Made by a program: the position numbers and the translations under genes. A DNA stretch of 64,000 nucleotides from Neobacillus sp. SuZ13. Its GTDB lineage: Bacteria; Bacillota; Bacilli; Bacillales; Cytobacillaceae. Below the pieces are notes generated by a model that saw only the letters and a program-made list of their open reading frames with translations, ran no database searches and was not told the DNA's origin. The stretch lies in contig NZ_CP126107.1 of NCBI RefSeq assembly GCF_030123365.1, positions 2,775,501-2,839,500 of the forward strand, given 5' to 3'. Below, in pieces: positions 58,851 through 64,000 of the stretch. Position 1 is the stretch's first letter, and the number at the start of each line of letters is the position of its first letter.

Positions 58851-60725
58851 ATGAAAGCGTTAACATTAAATGACCTATTGCATATTAGACAAGAAAATGA
58901 ACTCCTATTTGCAAATAATGAAAGGTCTGTTCTCGTTTCTACAAGAGCATTTGGGGCGATGCAGCGTGATTTAATCAAAAATATTGGGATTAATCGTATG
59001 AAAACCTTTTTCTTCAAATATGGGTTTCATCTCGGAGAAGAAGATGCTCAAGAGGTTCAGAAAATAGATTCATTAAGTATGCTTGAAAAATTTGAATATG
59101 GTCCTATTATTCATGCCTTAAAAGGACATGCGAAATCTAGAATTACTGAAAGAGATCTTGAAGTGGAAAATAATCAAATTAAATCTTTTCGACTTAAGGG
59201 AATTTGGGAAAGTTCATTTGAAGCCGAACAACATATTCAAAATTTTGGGATTAAAAAAGGTACCGTTTGTTATACCTTAACTGGTTATGCAACCGGATAT
59301 GTTACCGCTCTGCTTGGAGAGGAAGTATTTTTTAAAGAACTGCAGTGTGAGGGTGAAGGGGCACCTTGTTGTATTTGGGAGGGGCGCCTTGTCTCTGAAT
59401 GGAAGGAAGAAGCAGAAGAATTTTTTTCATATAGTAAGGAACTGCCAATTATTAAGGAACTGGAACTGACAAACGAGAATCTTTTGGTTGAAAAAAATAA
59501 CTTAGCACTCGTGTCGAGAACGTATAATGAGATGACAAATGAGCTCATAAAAGGAAATAACATCGATTCCATTCTAGAAATATTAAATAAACAAACAAAC
59601 TTGCCTATTGTAATTGAGGATATCAGACAACATCTCTTAGCATATAAAGGAATTACCAGGGATGATTATGAGTTGATAAGAAAAGCATGTAACTACTCTG
59701 GCGATAAGTATCGAAATATTGCAAAAGTGAATGTCCTCTCGTTTGAAAATGGGACAAGAATTATTACACCAATTTACCTTTTAGGCAAAGTCGTAGGATA
59801 TTGTTCGTTTCTATATGATAGGGGAAGGACACCTAACTATGATATTGACTCAATGATTATCGATCGATTAGCATCTATTTGTGCGCTTCTGTTTTTAAAG
59901 GAAAAAGCTGAAATCGAATCATTGGAACAAGTAAAGGGACATTTTCTAGAAGAAATAATTAGCGGAAAGTACTCCCAACAAGAAATCCTAAGGAAGGCTG
60001 ATTTTATTCAATTGGATTTATCTGGTCACTATCATATGATCGTCCTTACCTACAAGTTTATGAAAAAATGTGAAGAAAAGGAATTTACTCTTCATAAAAC
60101 CACCTTTGAAGCTGTTTCTACTTTTTTTAGAAATAAGGGCATCAATGTCTTAATTGGACAGCAAGCTGATAGTTTAGTTCTCCTATTAATGGAGAAACAA
60201 TTAAACCAGCAAAATATTGAAAATACCCTACTTTCTCTAGTATCCCATTTAAAAAAGGAAATAAACAATTCCGTGTTTTTAGCGGGGATCAGTTCTCAAA
60301 ACAGCAAAATAGTGGATGCAGGTGTGGCTATTGAAGAAGCCCGTTCAGCTGTACGATTATCCTCAAGGGATAAACCCATCACATCTTTTAGTGAACTAGG
60401 TATACTTGGTGTTTTAATTAATGACCAAAATGAGAAAGCCATACGGAAATTGGTTAGGGATACTCTTGGGGTTCTGTCTGAGAATTTAGATAGTAATAAG
60501 GTTGAATTAATTGAAACCTTATATCATTTTCTACTTAATGGTGGAAACCTAGAACAAACCGCTGAATATTTAGCATTATCTAAAAGTGGTCTTCGTTATC
60601 GACTCACGAAAATCACTGATTTTCTTGGCTGCGACCTGCGGGATCCCCAAAGACAGTTTCAATTGCTTTTGGCACTAAAAGCATTAAAAATTGTCGACCA
60701 TGAAAGACTTAAAAAATCCAAATAA
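58851..60725 (+). CDS. Aromatic-sensing regulator: XylR_N + V4R + PucR-type HTH
   Basis: 624 residues. Residues about 3-105 are a XylR_N sensor (LNDLLHIRQENELLFANNER). About 125-190 is V4R, with the Cys-containing zinc loop (CEGEGAPCCIWEG). About 205-235 is a coiled linker. A GAF/CdaR-like middle follows, and the C-terminus is a PucR helix-turn-helix (GGNLEQTAEYLALSKSGLRYRLTKI). It lacks the AAA+ domain of XylR/DmpR, so it does not work with sigma-54. It precedes the phenol hydroxylase-type genes and is their likely activator. Confidence 0.88.
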   Translation: MKALTLNDLLHIRQENELLFANNERSVLVSTRAFGAMQRDLIKNIGINRMKTFFFKYGFHLGEEDAQEVQKIDSLSMLEKFEYGPIIHALKGHAKSRITERDLEVENNQIKSFRLKGIWESSFEAEQHIQNFGIKKGTVCYTLTGYATGYVTALLGEEVFFKELQCEGEGAPCCIWEGRLVSEWKEEAEEFFSYSKELPIIKELELTNENLLVEKNNLALVSRTYNEMTNELIKGNNIDSILEILNKQTNLPIVIEDIRQHLLAYKGITRDDYELIRKACNYSGDKYRNIAKVNVLSFENGTRIITPIYLLGKVVGYCSFLYDRGRTPNYDIDSMIIDRLASICALLFLKEKAEIESLEQVKGHFLEEIISGKYSQQEILRKADFIQLDLSGHYHMIVLTYKFMKKCEEKEFTLHKTTFEAVSTFFRNKGINVLIGQQADSLVLLLMEKQLNQQNIENTLLSLVSHLKKEINNSVFLAGISSQNSKIVDAGVAIEEARSAVRLSSRDKPITSFSELGILGVLINDQNEKAIRKLVRDTLGVLSENLDSNKVELIETLYHFLLNGGNLEQTAEYLALSKSGLRYRLTKITDFLGCDLRDPQRQFQLLLALKALKIVDHERLKKSK

Positions 60726-60747
60726 AGTCATCGTTTTTTATAAATAA

Positions 60748-60805
60748 AAGTGTCAGAAAGCGCCCGATGAAAATTGTCTAGGGGCATTTTCTGACACTTT
60801 TTTTT
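60748..60805 (+). terminator. Terminator of the regulator gene
   Basis: AAAGTGTCAGAAAGCGCCC and GGGGCATTTTCTGACACTTT form a long stem followed by TTTTTT. A second GACACTCGGTGTC palindrome follows at about 60848-60861. Confidence 0.85.
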
Positions 60806-60958
60806 ACTTTTAAACTGACATAAAGTAGCAGTTTTTTTTGATTTTTCTGACACTCGGTGTCGTTGTAAAGAATTTTCAGATAAATTAACATGATTTTAAG
60901 GATCGACATAATCGGTCACATATGAAGTTCAAATAATGATAGGAATGGAGTTGAAGGA

Positions 60959-62470
60959 ATGTACACAGGTAAAGAATATTTGGAAAGCTTGAATGACGGA
61001 AGGGTCGTTTATTTAAACGGTGAAAGAATTAAAGATGTAACGACACATCCTGCTTATCGAAATTCTGCACGTTCGTATGCAAGAATGTATGATGCTCTTC
61101 ATGATCCAGCCACACGGGACATTTTAACTGCTGAAAATGAATACGGTGATCGTACACACAAATTCTTCATCACTCCTAAAAGTACACAAGATCTATTAGA
61201 ATCAAGAGATGCCATTGCCGAATGGTCCAAGCTTAATTATGGATTTATGGGCCGCACTCCAGATTATAAGGCTTCGTTTATTGGTCATTTAGATGCCCTT
61301 TCAGATTATTACAAAGGTTTTGAGGATAATGCGAAAGCATGGTACAAGAAAGCTGCAAAAGAGCTTCCATTTGTTAACCATACTATTATCAACCCACAAG
61401 TGGATCGATCAAAACCACTTCACGAAAATAAAGATGTATTTGTAAGAGCCGTTGCTGAAAAAGATGACGGAATAATTGTAAGCGGTGCCAAAATGGTTGG
61501 AACTGCGGCTGCATTAACTCATTATAACTTTGTTGCGAACTATGGAACATTTGATTTAGGAGATGGTGACCATAGCCACGCACTGATTTTCTTTGTGGCT
61601 ATGAATGCACCGGGGGTAAAAATGATCAGCCGACAGTCGTACGAACTACAGGCTGCGACAATGGGAACACCATTTGATTACCCGCTTTCAAGTCGTTTTG
61701 ATGAGAATGATGCCGTGATTGTTTTAGATAACGTATTTATTCCATGGGAAGATGTTCTTTGCTACAAAAATATCAATATATCTAATAATTTCGTCCCAGA
61801 AAGTGGCTTTGTTAACCGCTTTACATTCCACGGTTGTACTCGTCTTGCTGTTAAATTGGATTTCATGACAGGACTATTATTAAAAGCAACGGAAGCTGCT
61901 GGAACAAAGAACTTTAGAGGTGTCCAAGCTCAAATTGGTGAGGTTGTGGCGATACGTAATATGTTTTGGGGATTGTCTACTGCAATGGCAACGGATCCGG
62001 ATAAAGGACCGAATGGTCTTGTTATGCCAAATGGTGCCTCCAGTGCTGCTTATCGAGCATTAGCGCCAATGAGCTGGGTGAGAGTGAAGGGTATTTTTGA
62101 ACAAGTGGTAGCCGGTGGTTTAATTCAGTTGCCGTCTAGTTCAAGTGATTTTTTGAATCCTGAATTAAGACCTTTTCTTGATCAATATTACCGAGGAACA
62201 GGCATAAATGCTGTGGATAAAGTGAAGTTATTAAAAATGGTTTGGGATTCGATTGGATCTGAGTTTGGAGGAAGACATGAACTGTATGAGGTCAATTATG
62301 CCGGCAATCATGAAAATATTAGAATGGAAGCCCTATTCCATGCAGAGGCAGTCGGAGCAGCGGATCGTTACAAATCATTTGTTGACACAGCACTAAACGA
62401 TTATGACCTAAACGGGTGGACAAACAAAACGTGGCTGGATGCTTTAGAAAAAGAACCAATTAAATTATAA
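60959..62470 (+). CDS. Two-component flavin monooxygenase, oxygenase subunit (HpaB/PheA type)
   Basis: 503 residues, acyl-CoA dehydrogenase fold. RNSARSYARMYDALHDP, YGFMGRTPDYKASFIG, AVAEKDDGIIVSGAKMVGTAAA and DNVFIPWEDVLCY are typical of 4-hydroxyphenylacetate 3-monooxygenase and the closely related FADH2-dependent phenol 2-hydroxylase (PheA1). The linked flavin reductase and the following catechol 2,3-dioxygenase favour hydroxylation of phenol to catechol over 4-hydroxyphenylacetate. No 4-HPA pathway genes are visible in the window. Confidence 0.88.
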   Translation: MYTGKEYLESLNDGRVVYLNGERIKDVTTHPAYRNSARSYARMYDALHDPATRDILTAENEYGDRTHKFFITPKSTQDLLESRDAIAEWSKLNYGFMGRTPDYKASFIGHLDALSDYYKGFEDNAKAWYKKAAKELPFVNHTIINPQVDRSKPLHENKDVFVRAVAEKDDGIIVSGAKMVGTAAALTHYNFVANYGTFDLGDGDHSHALIFFVAMNAPGVKMISRQSYELQAATMGTPFDYPLSSRFDENDAVIVLDNVFIPWEDVLCYKNINISNNFVPESGFVNRFTFHGCTRLAVKLDFMTGLLLKATEAAGTKNFRGVQAQIGEVVAIRNMFWGLSTAMATDPDKGPNGLVMPNGASSAAYRALAPMSWVRVKGIFEQVVAGGLIQLPSSSSDFLNPELRPFLDQYYRGTGINAVDKVKLLKMVWDSIGSEFGGRHELYEVNYAGNHENIRMEALFHAEAVGAADRYKSFVDTALNDYDLNGWTNKTWLDALEKEPIKL

Positions 62471-62491
62471 ACGGGGAGAGGAGTTGGCAGG

Positions 62492-62974
62492 ATGGATGAT
62501 CGTAAATTTAGAACGGCGATGGGGAAATTTGCAACTGGTGTGACCGTAATTACGACCGAAATCGCAGGAGAAATACACGGTATGACGGCAAATGCCTTTA
62601 TGTCGGTGTCTCTTGACCCAAAACTAGTGGTGATTTCCATTGGAGAAAAAGCTCAAATGCTGGACAAAATTAAGAACAGCAAAAAATTCGCAGTAAATAT
62701 TTTATCGGCGGAACAACAGGAATTATCGATGATATTCGCTGGTCAAATAAAGGAAAAAAGAGAAGTAAGTTTTGAGCAACTAGATGGCCTACCTGTGTTA
62801 TCAGGGGCCATCGCCCAGGTAGCTTGCGAAGTGGTGAATGTCCATATCGAAGGAGATCACACCTTATTCATCGGCAAGGTAATGGATATCCACCTTAATG
62901 AAAAAGAACCGCTTATGTTCTTTAACGGAAAATATCGTGTTTTATCTGCTGAAGGAGTTTTAGCAAGTAAGTAA
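62492..62974 (+). CDS. Flavin reductase of the monooxygenase (HpaC/PheA2 type)
   Basis: 160 residues. RKFRTAMGKFATGVTVITTE, GMTANAFMSVSLDPKLVVISI and FAVNILSAEQQELSMIFAG are the flavin_reductase-domain motifs. It supplies reduced FAD to the oxygenase encoded 21 bases upstream; the spacing implies one operon (GGGGAGAGGAG upstream). It is a typical member of the HpaC/PheA2 family. Confidence 0.92.
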   Translation: MDDRKFRTAMGKFATGVTVITTEIAGEIHGMTANAFMSVSLDPKLVVISIGEKAQMLDKIKNSKKFAVNILSAEQQELSMIFAGQIKEKREVSFEQLDGLPVLSGAIAQVACEVVNVHIEGDHTLFIGKVMDIHLNEKEPLMFFNGKYRVLSAEGVLASK

Positions 62975-63014
62975 TCAATTCGTTAAATGACAATAAAATT
63001 AGGAGGAAATAAAA

Positions 63015-64000
63015 ATGACTTCTTACCAAGAACCTATTTACGATGTTGCTCAGCTGGCTCATGTGGAGATTCTTTCTCCAAAACTTGAACAATCAGTTGA
63101 ATTCTTTACAAGATTTTTAGGAATGGAAGTAACTGCTCGGTCCGAAGGATCTGTTTATCTAAGGGCATATGAAGATTTTTACCATAATACTTTGAAAATT
63201 ACAGAAGCAAAAGAAGCGGGAGTTGGACATGTCGCATGGCGTGCCTCCTCACCACAAGCCCTTCAGCGTCGCGTAGAAGAAATTGAAAAAACTGGATTTG
63301 GCCGCGGCTGGATAGATGGAGATATTGGTCATGGAGAGGCCTATCAGTTTACAACACCTGATGGTCATTTAATGGAAATTTTATGGGATGTAGAGTATTA
63401 CAATGTTCAAGATGATCAAAGATCTAAACTATTAAATCGTCCATCAAAGCGGCCAGATCGTGGTGTACCCGTTCGTCGACTCGATCATATTAATCTAATG
63501 ACTTCGAATCCTGGAGCTGATACGGACTTTATGTTAGATACTCTAGGCTTCCGGTTAAGAGAACAAATTCAAGATAACGGCCATGTACTTGGAAGCTGGA
63601 TTAGTGTTTCCAATCTTGTTCATGAAATTGCCTATATGCAAGAGCCTAATGGGGTAAAAGGGAAGCTGCATCATCTGTGCTATTGGTATGGAATACCTCA
63701 AAATCTTTATGATATTGCCGATTTACTTAAAGATAATGGAGTTTTTGTTGAAGTCCCGCCTAATAAACATGGAATCAGCCAAGCATTTTGTATGTACGTA
63801 ATTGAACCAGGTGGAAACAGAATCGAATTGTTTGGAGACGCAGGTTATATTATTACGGACCCAGCCTGGAAGCCTGTCGTGTGGGATATAAAGGATGTAC
63901 CTGGCAACGGGGATACTTGGATTGGTACAGAATTCCCTGTATCTTGGTGGACACAAGGAACACCGATTACAAAAGATGAGTCTGCTGTAGTAGTGAAGCC
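63015..64000 (+). CDS. Catechol 2,3-dioxygenase (extradiol), 3' end outside window
   Basis: At least 328 codons. Two VOC modules. The second has the Fe(II) ligands His in RRLDHINLM, His in LHHLCYWYG and Glu in [15 protein letters not shown] precedes the ATG. It opens catechol by meta cleavage to 2-hydroxymuconic semialdehyde and is the third gene of the operon. Members are about 320-330 residues, so only a few residues should be missing. The following pathway genes presumably lie beyond the window. Confidence 0.92.
   Translation, partial: MTSYQEPIYDVAQLAHVEILSPKLEQSVEFFTRFLGMEVTARSEGSVYLRAYEDFYHNTLKITEAKEAGVGHVAWRASSPQALQRRVEEIEKTGFGRGWIDGDIGHGEAYQFTTPDGHLMEILWDVEYYNVQDDQRSKLLNRPSKRPDRGVPVRRLDHINLMTSNPGADTDFMLDTLGFRLREQIQDNGHVLGSWISVSNLVHEIAYMQEPNGVKGKLHHLCYWYGIPQNLYDIADLLKDNGVFVEVPPNKHGISQAFCMYVIEPGGNRIELFGDAGYIITDPAWKPVVWDIKDVPGNGDTWIGTEFPVSWWTQGTPITKDESAVVVK

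Noticed and set aside
60726..60958. Sigma-54 promoter for the monooxygenase operon
   Set aside because: No -24/-12 GG/GC pair was seen and the regulator lacks the AAA+ domain needed for sigma-54.

Overview
The window is AT-rich Gram-positive DNA with strong GGAGG-type ribosome binding sites, many TTG/GTG starts, Bacillus-type families (YmaF, YcgQ/YcgR, DUF2512, YuiD, DUF421, a YjcZ-like spore peptide, YxiJ-like) and a Zur box that matches the Bacillus consensus. It suggests a spore-forming soil member of the Bacillaceae (Neobacillus/Peribacillus/Cytobacillus-like). The species cannot be named from the sequence. No rRNA or tRNA gene was seen.

The window has two parts. From 1 to about 46 kb it is accessory DNA: short, often unrecognised or membrane genes, decayed genes, insertion sequences and about 40 copies of one interspersed repeat, all on the + strand. 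A full copy has three parts: a 5' arm (ACTAAC-GGGTGCA-...AGTTGAA), a variable hairpin followed by a T tract that looks like a Rho-independent terminator, and a 3' hairpin (ACTAAC-GGGGCAG-GTTAGT). Between about 20 and 43 kb, genes and repeats mostly alternate one to one, like a cassette array. From about 46 kb to the end the repeat is absent and the genes are longer and better conserved.

Region by region. 1-4 kb: a GNAT gene, a small membrane gene, an IS110-family element with a long structured leader (bridge-RNA candidate) and an IS150-like IS3 element with two inactivating lesions. 4-7 kb: a MerR regulator and short-chain dehydrogenase operon with a textbook MerR promoter, then a PHB-depolymerase-family esterase. 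7-14 kb: membrane proteins, YmaF, a peptide deformylase homologue and two decayed genes. 14-19.5 kb: a zinc module with two YcgR-permease/YcgQ pairs and a divergent ZnuA-type lipoprotein around two Zur boxes. 19.9 kb: an Arr rifamycin ADP-ribosyltransferase. 20-31 kb: the cassette-like series, a DJ-1/PfpI membrane protein behind CsoR-like operator motifs, YuiD and BluB. 31.5-35.2 kb: two nested group II introns (a twintron) inserted in one repeat copy just after its terminator hairpin. 35-46 kb: more small genes, a glycosyltransferase, a FabH-type synthase, a frameshifted MarR gene, an aryl-sulfate sulfotransferase and a RibD-like reductase.

47-64 kb: a rifamycin phosphotransferase (the second rifamycin-inactivation gene), an FAD oxidoreductase, a chitinase remnant, an M20 dipeptidase, an RND exporter and a nitroreductase. 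The window ends in an aromatic-degradation block: a XylR_N-V4R-PucR regulator followed by a two-component flavin monooxygenase (HpaB/PheA type with its reductase) and a catechol 2,3-dioxygenase cut by the window end. Together these suggest regulated phenol-to-catechol hydroxylation followed by meta cleavage.

The points most worth following up are the repeat family and its cassette-like layout, the twintron that uses it as a target, and the Zur-controlled double YcgRQ module.
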